Shown: piece by piece, positions 34,715-43,846 of the stretch
How positions within the stretch are numbered: position 1 is the stretch's first letter
How the letters are laid out: the number at the start of each line of letters is the position of its first letter
NCBI RefSeq assembly: GCF_003429095.1
Contig: NZ_QVTE01000016.1
Coordinates: forward strand, 1 to 64,000
Length of the DNA: 64,000 nucleotides
DNA from: Peribacillus saganii
GTDB taxonomy: Bacteria; Bacillota; Bacilli; Bacillales; DSM-1321
Direction: 5' to 3'
Program-made: the position numbers and the translations under genes
Notes under the pieces: generated by a model
The model's database searches: none
What the model was told of the DNA's origin: nothing
The model's input: only the letters and a program-made list of their open reading frames with translations

Positions 34715-35617
34715 ATGAAAATACATGGACTCTGCACGATTGCGATTACTCCATTTGATAACCAGGGCAATGTGGATACTGAAAGCATTCGCAGTTTAAC
34801 AGATTTTTATATAAATGCTGGTGTACAAGGGATTACGATACTGGGAATTATGGGTGAGGTAAACAAGCTTTCTGAAGGAGAACGCCAGAAAGTAACAGAA
34901 GTATTTATTGAAAGTGTAAACGGCCGGGTTCCGGTGATTGTCGGATGTTCAGCACAGGGTACGAATGTATCCATTGAACTAGCAAAGCAGGCAGAGAGGC
35001 TTGGAGCGGCTGCATTGATGATTGCTCCACCAGCTAATATTAAAAATCTGGATGTAGTGTTTGAACATTATCGAATGGTAGCAGAACAAATTTCCATACC
35101 GATTGTTGTCCAAGATGAACCTGTAACTACGAACGTCATTATGCCTCCATGGTTTATTGCTAAAATATGCACGGAGATCGAAAATGCGAAATATGTGAAG
35201 CTTGAAGAGGCTCCAACAACTATAAAAACCACAAAGATTCTCGAATTAATTAAAGGAGACATAAGCATTTTCGGAGGATTGAATGGCATGTACTTCTTTG
35301 AAGAATTAGACCGGGGCTGTTCAGGAATCATGACAGGATTTTCCTACCCGGAAATTTTGGTTGAAACGTATAACTTGTTTACCTCAGGAAAGAGGGATGA
35401 AGCGAGAAAGTATTTCTATAAATACCTGCCATTAATACGTTTTGAAGCCCAATTGGGAATGGGAGGAGTTGCGATACGCAAGGAAATTTATAAACAGCGC
35501 GGTGCAGTATCTTCAGGCCATACTCGCTTCCCAGGTGCCGGAATTGATGAAAGAACAATTGTAGAATTAAAGGAAATGATCTCCTTTCTAGATTTAAATG
35601 AGCAGGTGACGGTATGA
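34715..35617 (+). CDS. DapA-family (DHDPS/NAL) lyase or aldolase, not true DHDPS
   Basis: 300-residue (beta/alpha)8 protein of the dihydrodipicolinate synthase/N-acetylneuraminate lyase family. The Schiff-base lysine is K162 in KYVKLEEAPT. Two hallmarks of real DHDPS are missing: the T-T-G-E pair is I-M-G-E (residues 45-48), and the catalytic Tyr region reads VVQDEPVTT, without Tyr. It therefore acts on another 2-oxo-acid-type substrate. It overlaps the following aminotransferase by four bases (ATGA), so the two likely share a pathway. Paired GntR operators lie upstream. AAAGGAG precedes the ATG. Confidence 0.88.
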   Translation: MKIHGLCTIAITPFDNQGNVDTESIRSLTDFYINAGVQGITILGIMGEVNKLSEGERQKVTEVFIESVNGRVPVIVGCSAQGTNVSIELAKQAERLGAAALMIAPPANIKNLDVVFEHYRMVAEQISIPIVVQDEPVTTNVIMPPWFIAKICTEIENAKYVKLEEAPTTIKTTKILELIKGDISIFGGLNGMYFFEELDRGCSGIMTGFSYPEILVETYNLFTSGKRDEARKYFYKYLPLIRFEAQLGMGGVAIRKEIYKQRGAVSSGHTRFPGAGIDERTIVELKEMISFLDLNEQVTV

Positions 35618-36837
35618 AGTTAGTTAAGACTGTACTATCCCAACGAGCCCGGGAAATTGAATCGTCACCGACAATCGCTCTCACGATGAAGGCGAGAGAA
35701 TTAAGAAAACAAGGCATCGATATATCAATTTTTGGCCAGGGTGAACCTGACTTTACAACACCTGACCACATCATTGAGTCAGCATATAGAGCTATGAAGG
35801 GAGGATACACAAAATACAGTCCTGTTCCAGGGTATCCAGAATTGAGAAAAGCAATTTCAGAAAAATTAAAAAGCGAAAATAGTGTTGATTATAGCCCGGA
35901 ACAAATTGTTGTATCTTCAGGTGCAAAACACTCCATTACAAATGCAATGTACGCCATCCTTGATCCAGGTGATGAAGTGATCATTCCGGTACCGGGCTGG
36001 GTCAGCTACTGGGAGCAAGTAAAACTAACAGGAGCTAAGCCAATATTGGTAAAAACGAAAAGCGAACGTGAGTTTAAAATTACTGCTGATGAAATAAGAG
36101 CTGTTTTAACAGAAAAGACCAAGCTTTTAATATTAAACAGTCCCGGCAATCCAACAGGATCTGTTTATACAAGGGAAGAGCTAGCAAAAATTGCAGATTT
36201 ATGCGTAGAGCGGGACCTGTTAGTAATGTCGGATGAAATCTATGAAAAATTAATCTATGACAACGCTGAGCATATCAGTATCGCTAGTTTAAGTGAAGAA
36301 ATTCAAGCCAGAACAATCATTATTAATGGTTTTTCTAAGGCATACGCCATGACAGGCTGGAGAATGGGCTATGCTGCAGCCCCCCTTGAGATAGCAGATG
36401 CAATGAATAAAATTCAAAGCCAGACGACAAGCAATGCTACTTCATTTGTGCAAATCGCCAGTATGGAAGCCTTACAGGGGCCACAAGAGCCAATTGCTGA
36501 AATGATAGAGGAGTATGACAAGCGAAGAAAACTAATGGTGCAGCTGCTGCAGGACATCCCGGGGGTCGAGTGTTCAGCTCCCAAAGGCGCATTCTATGTG
36601 TTTCTATGCATCCAAGCTCTTATTGGATTGAAATATAATGGTGAACAAATAACAGATGATGAATGTTTGACCGGCCTGTTACTAGAGATAGCTCATATTC
36701 AGGTTGTACCAGGCAGCAGCTTTGGTATGCCGGGGTATATCAGATTTTCATACGCTACAGATATGGAAACTATCAAATCGGGGATGGGGAAATTAAAACA
36801 ATTTGTTACCGATCTTCATCAACAACAAGCCATTTGA
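35614..36837 (+). CDS. Aspartate-aminotransferase-like PLP enzyme (copy 2)
   Basis: 407 residues, paralogue of the enzyme at 7557-8759. Same boxes: FGQGEPDFTTPDHI, VSSGAKHSITNAMYAIL, PVPGWVSYWEQVKL, NSPGNPTGSVYTREEL, MSDEIYEKL and PLP lysine in GFSKAYAMTGWRMGY. C-terminal IRFSYATDME holds the carboxylate-binding Arg. The start overlaps the stop of the DapA-family gene, so translation is coupled. In this operon it probably removes an amino group from the aldolase or dehydratase pathway intermediate. Confidence 0.87.
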   Translation: MKLVKTVLSQRAREIESSPTIALTMKARELRKQGIDISIFGQGEPDFTTPDHIIESAYRAMKGGYTKYSPVPGYPELRKAISEKLKSENSVDYSPEQIVVSSGAKHSITNAMYAILDPGDEVIIPVPGWVSYWEQVKLTGAKPILVKTKSEREFKITADEIRAVLTEKTKLLILNSPGNPTGSVYTREELAKIADLCVERDLLVMSDEIYEKLIYDNAEHISIASLSEEIQARTIIINGFSKAYAMTGWRMGYAAAPLEIADAMNKIQSQTTSNATSFVQIASMEALQGPQEPIAEMIEEYDKRRKLMVQLLQDIPGVECSAPKGAFYVFLCIQALIGLKYNGEQITDDECLTGLLLEIAHIQVVPGSSFGMPGYIRFSYATDMETIKSGMGKLKQFVTDLHQQQAI

Positions 36838-36864
36838 TAGGTAAATAGAAAGCGGGGGATACTG

Positions 36865-37818
36865 ATTATTACTTTAGACGCAATCAAAGAAGCCCGGGAA
36901 GCAATCCGTTCTTTTGTTATAAAGACCCCAATTTTGTCTTACGGGCTTGAAGATGCTGATAATCAAATCTTTTTAAAGGCTGAGCACCTGCAAAAAACGA
37001 ATTCGTTTAAAATACGCGGAGCAACAAATAAACTTCTTAAAGAAGTTCAGAATGGAGCCATGCATGCTGTTACTGCCTCTTCTGGAAACCACGGTCAAGC
37101 AGTAGCTTATAATGCATTTCAGCTTGGGATCAAAGCCACAATTGTTACACCAACAAATGTGGTTTTACCAAAGCTCCAAGCCATTCAAAAGTTCAATGGA
37201 AAAATTGAATTATGTGGTACAACATCCGAAGAACGGATAGCGCATGCACAAAGTCTTACTCTGGAAAAGGGAACAGTCTTTGTACATCCGTATGATGATT
37301 GGGATATCATAGCAGGGCAAGGAACGATTGGACTTGAAGTTTTGGATCAGGTTTCAGGCCTGGATGCTGTTTATGTGCCAATAGGAGGTGGAGGTTTAAT
37401 TTCTGGAATTGCAGCAGCTATTAAAGAATCTAATCCTAGAATTAAGGTGATTGGCGCTGAGCCTGAGCTAGCAAATGATACCTTTTTATCCTTGCAGCAG
37501 GGGACAAGGAGAAGCATTGGGGAGACAACTACGATAGCAGACGGGCTTCGAACTTCTATTCCTGGAGAGAAAACCTTTCCAATAGTTCAAAAATATGTGG
37601 ATGAAGTCATATTAGTCAGTGAAAATCAAATACAAGATGCATTTACATGGTCGCTTACTAAAATGAAGCAGCTGATTGAACCTTCTTCTGCAGTTGCCGT
37701 GGCAGCTGCCTTAAGGCATCCAAAACGGAAAGAAAAGGTTTTAGCAGTAGTGTCCGGAGGCAATGTTGATCCACAATCAATCTCACAATATTTAAACCTA
37801 AGACAAATACAATTCTAA
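36865..37818 (+). CDS. Serine/threonine dehydratase-like PLP enzyme, ATT start proposed
   Basis: 317 residues if translation starts at the ATT at 36865, six bases after GGGGG. This gives ITLDAIKEAREAIRSFVIKTPIL, the normal N-terminus of threonine dehydratase/serine racemase-type enzymes. The next usable start, TTG at 36934, would delete that helix and has no ribosome-binding site. Fold type II PLP: K49 in NSFKIRGA, SSGNHGQAVAY and the phosphate-binding IGGGGLISG. Length and domain match the 320-residue catabolic enzymes; no regulatory domain. It follows the aminotransferase by 27 bases and precedes the FAH-family gene by 12. Likely beta-elimination of a hydroxy amino acid. Confidence 0.82.
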   Translation: MITLDAIKEAREAIRSFVIKTPILSYGLEDADNQIFLKAEHLQKTNSFKIRGATNKLLKEVQNGAMHAVTASSGNHGQAVAYNAFQLGIKATIVTPTNVVLPKLQAIQKFNGKIELCGTTSEERIAHAQSLTLEKGTVFVHPYDDWDIIAGQGTIGLEVLDQVSGLDAVYVPIGGGGLISGIAAAIKESNPRIKVIGAEPELANDTFLSLQQGTRRSIGETTTIADGLRTSIPGEKTFPIVQKYVDEVILVSENQIQDAFTWSLTKMKQLIEPSSAVAVAAALRHPKRKEKVLAVVSGGNVDPQSISQYLNLRQIQF

Positions 37819-37830
37819 AGGGGAGTTAAG

Positions 37831-38709
37831 ATGCGTTTATCGACTATAAAGAAGGACGGAAATGAGCAGGCTGCTGTTGTTTTTGAAGACAAACTGATAC
37901 CCATTGCGATAATAAATGAGAAACTTAACAAAGACTGGCCGCAAGATCTATTTCAAATCATTTCAACTGGCCAATTGGAAGCTATCAATGATTGGTATAA
38001 GGAAAGCGGAAAAGGGGTGCTGCCTTCATTGGCAGAAGATTCGATTCCAATCGGCCAGGCAGAAATTGGCCCGCTTTATCGGCACCCAAGAAAAATCTGG
38101 GGAATTGGGTTAAATTACGTGGAGCATGCTTCCGACTTACATGAAGTGGCTCCAAACACGGAGCCGGCTAGTTTTATGAAACCTGATACTACAATTATAG
38201 GCCCAAATGACACGATTGAAATACCCCTACAGTCTGAACGAACCACTGCAGAGGCTGAATTAGGTGTTATCATTGGCAAAAGATGCAAAAACGTTTCAGA
38301 AGAAGAAGCTCCTAATATAGTAGCGGGGTATACGACAATCATAGATATGACAGCGGAAGATATCTTGGAAAAGAACCCTCGGTATTTAACGCGCTCAAAA
38401 AGTTTTGATACATTTTTCAGCTTTGGACCTCAACTAGTTACTCCTGATGAAATTGATGATGTAAATTCACTGTTTGTATCTACCCTTATTAATGGTCAAC
38501 TACACCGCAAAAATATCATTTCCAACATGACTTTTAAACCAATGAATCTCGTATCTTTCCATTCGAAGGTAATGACCTTACTGCCCGGCGATATCATATC
38601 AACAGGTACTCCTGGGGCTGTTGTAATTCGAAATGGAGATATTGTTTCCTGTCAAATCGATGGATTTGATTCACTTGCAAACCCTGTGAGGGATCTGAAG
38701 GAAAAATAA
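37831..38709 (+). CDS. Fumarylacetoacetate-hydrolase (FAH) family enzyme
   Basis: 292 residues. The C-terminal FAH domain (about 85-290) has the metal-binding acid residues in TAEAELGVIIGKR and YTTIIDMTAED, plus TPGAVV near the end. KIWGIGLNYVEHASD opens the domain. Members include 2-oxo-hepta-3-ene-dioate hydratase, oxaloacetate decarboxylase, ureidoglycolate lyase and acylpyruvases. The N-terminal 70 residues are the usual small cap. It is the last gene of the operon and a terminator follows. Probably cleaves or hydrates a 2-oxo acid made upstream. AAAGGGGAG precedes the ATG. Confidence 0.88.
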   Translation: MRLSTIKKDGNEQAAVVFEDKLIPIAIINEKLNKDWPQDLFQIISTGQLEAINDWYKESGKGVLPSLAEDSIPIGQAEIGPLYRHPRKIWGIGLNYVEHASDLHEVAPNTEPASFMKPDTTIIGPNDTIEIPLQSERTTAEAELGVIIGKRCKNVSEEEAPNIVAGYTTIIDMTAEDILEKNPRYLTRSKSFDTFFSFGPQLVTPDEIDDVNSLFVSTLINGQLHRKNIISNMTFKPMNLVSFHSKVMTLLPGDIISTGTPGAVVIRNGDIVSCQIDGFDSLANPVRDLKEK

Positions 38710-38760
38710 ATAAAGCCACTTGAAAAGCAGGGAGAAAAAAATGTTAAGAAATTAAAATTA

Positions 38761-38799
38761 GAAGAATCACATGCAAAATTGCAATGTGGTTCTTTTTTT
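38761..38799 (+). terminator. Terminator of the DapA-family operon
   Basis: AAGAATCACAT pairs with ATGTGGTTCTT (one G-T wobble), with inner GCAA/TTGC, followed by seven T residues. Confidence 0.85.
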
Positions 38800-39329
38800 A
38801 TATTGTTTTTGAAATTTCTTTACTAAGCAATTTTTGGTGTAATTAAGGATACAAAGAAACTATAACGATTTGTATCGTTATCTGTCCTTTTTCACAGATC
38901 TTATATTGCGATTGCATGTGAAGAATGGATTCGATAGGTAAATAAACGGGAGCACCGTGTAAAGGTATCTTTTATCACAAGGGGCTCATCCTGTTGGATC
39001 TTTGTCTTTTATATTATTTAGCGAAAAAAATAAATGACTTGTATCTGTTGAACTTAATTCTGTGATGTTTCTTCTCTGTATTTTTGGTAGTAAAATCTCC
39101 TTGATTTTTTCTCTTACCGGTACAATTAGACCCTAAAGTATTCAAGTGTAGATCAACCATTAGCTGCCGTAGTACCACATCCTGTGCATTTAGATAAATT
39201 TTGTTGTGGAAAACATGGTACACTAAGAGCGTAAGAGACTACACTTTGTAGAGCAGTGGATCTAACGCCGATCTCTTTCTTCTTTGCAAATTTTTAAGTT
39301 TTACTTTCAGGTGGAGGGGATTCATCAAG
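38800..39329. other. Non-coding region before the MFS gene
   Basis: No credible gene; an opposite-strand frame at 39014-39223 has no ribosome-binding site or recognisable motif. The promoter of the MFS gene must lie in the last part. GTGGAGGGG at about 39311-39319 is its ribosome-binding site. Confidence 0.45.
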
Positions 39330-40613
39330 ATGAATAAACAGGAAAGCGGCTATAGATGGGGTGTATTTGGCACCGTGTTATTTGTTTATTTTTTAATTGT
39401 TAGCCAAAGAACAGCTCCGGGGCTTATTACAGATCAACTGATGAAAGATTTTCATGTTTCCGCTGCTGCCATAGGTCTTATGACTGGTATTCAATTTTTG
39501 TCCTATGCAGGATTACAAATTCCGGTTGGTCTATTGTCTGATCGTTATGGCCCCAATCGATTTCTTATTATTGGAACACTTCTTAATGGTCTGGGAAGCC
39601 TCATTTATAGTCTTGCACCGAATGAATATCTTTTGATTTTCTCCCGCTTTTTAGTTGGAATTGGAGATGCAGCCATTTTTGTGAACTTGGTATTAATTTT
39701 AAGTCAATGGTTTAAGCCACAGGAATTTATACGATTGTTAGGTCTCGTTTCCATGGTTGCTAGCCTTGGTTCGTTATCAGCTACTGTCCCTTTTTCCATG
39801 TGGATTTCATTCGCTGGCTGGAGAATTCCATTCCTTAGCATAGCTATTATTTTAATGGCCTCATCTTATCTTCTATACACCATACTTGTATTGAAACCAA
39901 AAAAGCTCTTTAAAGATGATATCAGGGAGAAGGAACCTTCCATTAATGACCGGGAAGGTGTCTGGACAATATTACGCCGCATGTTTTCTAGCCGCCAAGC
40001 CTGGGCTACGTTCCTTTGCCACTTTGGAGTGGTCGGCACCTATATCGGATTTATCGGATCGTGGGGAGTACCATATGGAATTCATGTGTTTGGATTGTCT
40101 CGTCCAGAGGCCAGTCAGCTCATTATGTATGGACTATTTGGAGCTATCATCGGTGGTCCTTTAATTAGCTGGCTTACAAGCCGTCTGGATTCTATTAAAA
40201 AAATCTATACTGTGATTCATTTCATTGTGCTGCTTAGTTGGAGTATCTTATTTTTATCCGGCGTGAAACCGCCATTTATGATGGTAGTCTTTTTGCTATT
40301 TATCATAGGTTTTGGCAATGGAGCATGCTCATTGACTTTCGCAGTGGTGAGAAAATCCTTCCCTTTACAACAAGTGGGTGTTGTTTCAGGATTTGCAAAT
40401 ATGGGTGGCTTTTTAAGCGCCGTTTTATTGCCGATCTTTTTCGGGAATATCCTTGATCTTTTTCCGGACCATTCATTAGATGTTGGTTATCATTACGGAT
40501 TTATCATTCCTGTCCTATTTTCATTGTTGGGATTGTTCGGTGTCATCTTAATCAAAGAGAAAAAAACTGTTTTAAGCACATCTTATTCATTCAATATGGA
40601 TCGAAAGTTATGA
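39330..40613 (+). CDS. MFS transporter
   Basis: 427 residues with about 12 membrane helices. The MFS loop after helix 2 is present as GLLSDRYGPNRFL, and RFLVGIGDAAIFVNLVLIL follows the usual helix-4 pattern. A long central loop (residues about 190-215, charged: KPKKLFKDDIREKEPSINDR) separates the halves. It resembles sugar-acid/aromatic-acid (ACS-like) MFS proteins. It is monocistronic, between the DapA-family operon and the sigma-54 locus. Substrate unknown. Confidence 0.88.
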   Translation: MNKQESGYRWGVFGTVLFVYFLIVSQRTAPGLITDQLMKDFHVSAAAIGLMTGIQFLSYAGLQIPVGLLSDRYGPNRFLIIGTLLNGLGSLIYSLAPNEYLLIFSRFLVGIGDAAIFVNLVLILSQWFKPQEFIRLLGLVSMVASLGSLSATVPFSMWISFAGWRIPFLSIAIILMASSYLLYTILVLKPKKLFKDDIREKEPSINDREGVWTILRRMFSSRQAWATFLCHFGVVGTYIGFIGSWGVPYGIHVFGLSRPEASQLIMYGLFGAIIGGPLISWLTSRLDSIKKIYTVIHFIVLLSWSILFLSGVKPPFMMVVFLLFIIGFGNGACSLTFAVVRKSFPLQQVGVVSGFANMGGFLSAVLLPIFFGNILDLFPDHSLDVGYHYGFIIPVLFSLLGLFGVILIKEKKTVLSTSYSFNMDRKL

Positions 40614-41072
40614 ATGTACTAAGGCATTTAAAGTCGTCATTTACATAACTCAACAATGGTGTTATTTTGTGAAACTAGCCAAAACGTTCAATTGTTGTTA
40701 TCTAAGTTTATTAACGGAAGACGATTTGAAACTATCTTCTTCCCTATCTTACTTGTTTAAGCATTATCCTGCTCATCTCTCAAATGAGACAGATAATACT
40801 GTATATAAAAGAAAACGAATAAACGTATCAAAGCGTGATATTAAACGTGATATAAACTTCTTTATAATTCTGTGTAATTACCAAGTTTGCTTTTTGTTTT
40901 TACAGGAGATGGTTCAGCAGTGTAAATGGTCGAAGAAGGAAAGTTTTATAATCGGAGTGCTTTAATACGATGAAAAGTAGCACCAGGGTTTTAAATATAT
41001 AGTTGGTAAGGGGGATCAGCATCTGTACCCACCTTATCAATTGTCTCTTGTTAAAAGTATGGCAAACAACGA
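40614..41072. other. Non-coding region after the MFS gene
   Basis: A 98-codon frame (40669-40965) has no convincing ribosome-binding site and no recognisable motif. AGTTATG (40607-40613) can pair with CATAACT near 40645 but no T-run follows. No gene supported. Confidence 0.4.
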
Positions 41073-42024
41073 CTATCCATTTAAATCCTCTCTGAATGTT
41101 CCTTCCTCTACCATTTGTTCTATATCCTTATTGGTTGCAGCTGTAATTCTTACATCAATCTCTAATGGTTTGGCTCCGCCGAGACACTGAATCACAATCT
41201 CCTGCAGTGCTTTCAAAAGTTTAACTTGAAGGTTAAGCGGCATTTCGCCAATCTCGTCCAAAAATAAAGTGCCTCCATTAGCTTCTTCCAACAACCCTTT
41301 TTTTCCTTCTTTATTAGCGCCCGTAAAGGCACCGGGTTCGTATCCAAAAAGCTCGGATTCAATAAGTGCTTCAGGTATTGCCCCGCAGTTAACATGAACA
41401 ATCTGTTTTTTATTCCTGCTGCTTTTTTTGTGTATTAATGACACAATGACTCCTTTGCCAACACCAGATTTTCCTGTTACTAGTTCGGTAGAATCCACTT
41501 TTGCAATTTTACCAACCATTTTCATTATCTTCTGCATATTTGGAGAAAAAGAGATAAATTCCTCTGGGTCTTTATTTTGGGACTTCCCTAATTCTACAAG
41601 TTCCTCCTGAAAGCTCTCCAATACATGTTGCGTGCGTTCGATTTTATCGCGAAGCTGCCTGATTTCTGTTAATTCCCTTGTTGTAAAAATAATGACCTCA
41701 ATATTTCCGTCAGAATCAAGAGCCGGATTGCCAATGCAATGTACTGTATGGCCGATTCAGGTTTGTTGAATCATGGAAATGCGCTCTTTCCGTTCCTTTA
41801 CTATAGGAAAAAGAGAGGGAGATAATGATCCTTTGGCTAGTTCTTCAGTCGTTTTCGCTACTATTTCAGAGGCTTTCATGCCATAAAATGCTTCCCCAGC
41901 AGGATTAACCCGAAGTACTGTGCCATTTCCGTCCGTAACAAAAATTTCACCAAAACAGAAATCGATAATGGTTTCCAATTCCTGATTTAATTTTTATGTA
42001 ATGATTTAGCTGATTATTTTCCAT
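41073..42024 (-). pseudogene. Sigma-54 enhancer-binding regulator, truncated and interrupted
   Basis: Reading left from ATG 42024: MENNQLNHYIK, then a one-base shift in an A-run near 41990, then a PAS domain (ETIIDFCFGEIFVTDGNGTV, NPAGEAFYG). An in-frame TGA at 41757-41759 interrupts the frame. The frame continues in register to the AAA+ domain: TGKSGVGKGVI (Walker A), [15 protein letters not shown] (the sigma-54-contacting GAFTGA), [17 protein letters not shown] (Walker B) and ATNKDIEQM. It ends FREDLNG-stop, where relatives read FREDLYYRLN; the rest of the AAA+ domain and the DNA-binding HTH are gone. So the activator cannot bind DNA. It is divergent from a gene with a perfect sigma-54 promoter. 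Confidence 0.88.
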
Positions 42025-42143
42025 TACATTCACTCGCAACGATCTTTAGATTAATAAAGTAAGGCATTTGTATGGAAATCATAGTATAACCAGTTACAAC
42101 AACAATTCATAATATTTTGAACTATGAATAATAATGTACTGAT

Positions 42144-42159
42144 GCATTATCTATAATGC
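42144..42159. promoter_or_regulatory. Palindrome GCATTAT-CT-ATAATGC, likely activator site
   Basis: Perfect 7-bp arms, with its right end about 50 bases upstream of the -24 element. Position and symmetry fit an upstream activating sequence of a sigma-54 enhancer-binding protein. Confidence 0.6.
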
Positions 42160-42210
42160 CCTAAATCATTAACCATCTATAAAATGCTAATGCCATAGTG
42201 TTTAGGTTTT

Positions 42211-42226
42211 TGGCATAAAAATTGCA
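42211..42226 (+). promoter_or_regulatory. Sigma-54 promoter (-24 TGGCA, -12 TTGCA)
   Basis: TGGCA and TTGCA are separated so that GG and GC are exactly 10 bases apart, the strict sigma-54 spacing. The element lies about 60 bases before the aminotransferase start. Transcription needs an ATP-driven activator. Confidence 0.88.
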
Positions 42227-42285
42227 TCTTTCTTATAATAACTCATCTTATAAATGAGCGTTAAAAAGGGGGAATAGGGTTGATC

Positions 42286-43668
42286 ATGTATAATAAGGAA
42301 ACAATTACGAAGCTGAATGAATTAGATAGAAAGCATTATTTGCATCCAACATCATCGCTGAAGCAGCATCAGGAAAGCGGCCCCAAGCGGATTTTTACAG
42401 AAGGAAAGGGGATTTATCTGACTGATGTAAATGGTAATCAATATATTGATGCTCTTGCATCCCTGTGGAATGTAAATATCGGGCATGGGAGAAAAGAACT
42501 TGGTGAGGCAGCCAGTCAGCAGATGGGTAAACTTGCTTATAGCTCATCATTTAATAATCTATCCCATGAAACGGTCATTCAATTGTCAGAGAAGCTTGCA
42601 AGTATGACGCCCGGTGATTTGAACGTTTTCTTTTACACGTCGGGGGGATCCGAATCTAATGATACTGCATTTAAACTTGTACGCCATTATTGGAAAATGA
42701 AAGGACAGCCGGAGAAAAAGAAGATTATTGGATTGGAGCGAGCATACCACGGAATCACTATGGGGGCGACAAGCGCAACCGGAATTCCGCAATTTCACAA
42801 TATGACTACATCCATTTCACCGGACTTTCTCCATGCTGCAGCGCATAAAACAAATTGTGAATTGGGGGACAAGAGTGATCCTGATTATTTTAGAAGTATA
42901 AGAGGCATTATTGAAAAAGAAAGTCCGGAAACAATTGCTGCGATAATAGTTGAACCGATACAAGGAGCCGGAGGGGTCATCATTTCTCCGGATGGGTATT
43001 TAGAAGCAGTCCGCAAACTTTGTGATCAATATGGAATTCTTATGATAGCTGATGAAGTAATTTGCGGGTTCGGCCGTACGGGGAAAATGTTCGGGGTAGA
43101 TAATTGGAATGTTGTGCCTGATATCATGTGTATGGCAAAGGGGATTACAAGCGGCTATATTCCATTGGGTGCTGTTGCTATGACTGAGCGATTAAGGGAT
43201 AATCTCGCAGCAGTATCGAATGATGTTTTATTTCATGGATTCACATATAGCGGTCATCCAACGGCTTGTGCTGTCGCATTAAAAAATATTGAAATTTTGG
43301 AAAGAGAAAATTTGGCCGACAATAGCAGACAAATGGGTCCAGAGCTATTGAAAGGGCTTAAATTTTTGGAAGATAAGCACACCATCGTGACAAAATCACG
43401 GGTAAAGGGATTGCTGGGTGCATTTGAATTATTCGAGGATAGAGAACAGGGAATTCCTTTCAATCCTGAAAAAATGGCTGCGCCAAAACTAGTTGAAGAA
43501 TGCCTTTCTCGAGGTTTGATCGTTCGGGCAGTTACTTTCGGCGGAACAAACATTATTGCACTATCTCCACCGCTGATCATTACAAAGGAAGAAATCGAAA
43601 AAATTACGCTGATTCTTTCTGAAGCCATTCAAGCTGTTAAAAATAATTTGAAATTTCAAAATGCATGA
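42286..43668 (+). CDS. Class III aminotransferase (omega-aminotransferase type)
   Basis: 460 residues from the ATG at 42286; a TTG six bases earlier is also possible given GGGGG and AGGG both upstream. Boxes: LWNVNIGHGRKEL, FYTSGGSESNDTAFKLVR, EPIQGAGGVI, D256 in LMIADEVICGFGRTGKMFG and PLP lysine K285 in CMAKGITSGYIPLGAVAM. This matches beta-alanine/putrescine/aromatic omega-aminotransferases of about 450 residues rather than short GabT. It is driven by the sigma-54 promoter and followed by an APC amino-acid permease, so it likely degrades an imported amine or omega-amino acid. Confidence 0.88.
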   Translation: MYNKETITKLNELDRKHYLHPTSSLKQHQESGPKRIFTEGKGIYLTDVNGNQYIDALASLWNVNIGHGRKELGEAASQQMGKLAYSSSFNNLSHETVIQLSEKLASMTPGDLNVFFYTSGGSESNDTAFKLVRHYWKMKGQPEKKKIIGLERAYHGITMGATSATGIPQFHNMTTSISPDFLHAAAHKTNCELGDKSDPDYFRSIRGIIEKESPETIAAIIVEPIQGAGGVIISPDGYLEAVRKLCDQYGILMIADEVICGFGRTGKMFGVDNWNVVPDIMCMAKGITSGYIPLGAVAMTERLRDNLAAVSNDVLFHGFTYSGHPTACAVALKNIEILERENLADNSRQMGPELLKGLKFLEDKHTIVTKSRVKGLLGAFELFEDREQGIPFNPEKMAAPKLVEECLSRGLIVRAVTFGGTNIIALSPPLIITKEEIEKITLILSEAIQAVKNNLKFQNA

Positions 43669-43719
43669 TGGTTAATAAATGTATTGTCTGCTAGTTCCAA
43701 GTTAGTTGAAGATAACGGT

Positions 43720-43746
43720 ATGCCTATTCCTTAATGGGGTAGGCAT
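43720..43746 (+). terminator. Hairpin between aminotransferase and permease genes
   Basis: ATGCCTATTCC pairs with GGGGTAGGCAT (11 bp with two G-T wobbles) around a 5-base loop. No T-run follows, so it may be an RNA-stability or processing element rather than a full terminator. Confidence 0.5.
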
Positions 43747-43846
43747 GTCAATTAAATTCTGAATATTTTTACTTTTACGAATCTAAAAAAGGAATCATCC
43801 AAAAGGTAGCGAAATAGATTTTACCAAAATGATAGGAGGTAAATGA

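Noticed and set aside
39014-39223. 69-codon minus-strand frame
   Set aside because: No ribosome-binding site and no similarity to known proteins.
40669-40965. 98-codon plus-strand frame after the MFS gene
   Set aside because: No plausible ribosome-binding site; the reading has no domain pattern and the frame looks like chance opening in AT-rich DNA.
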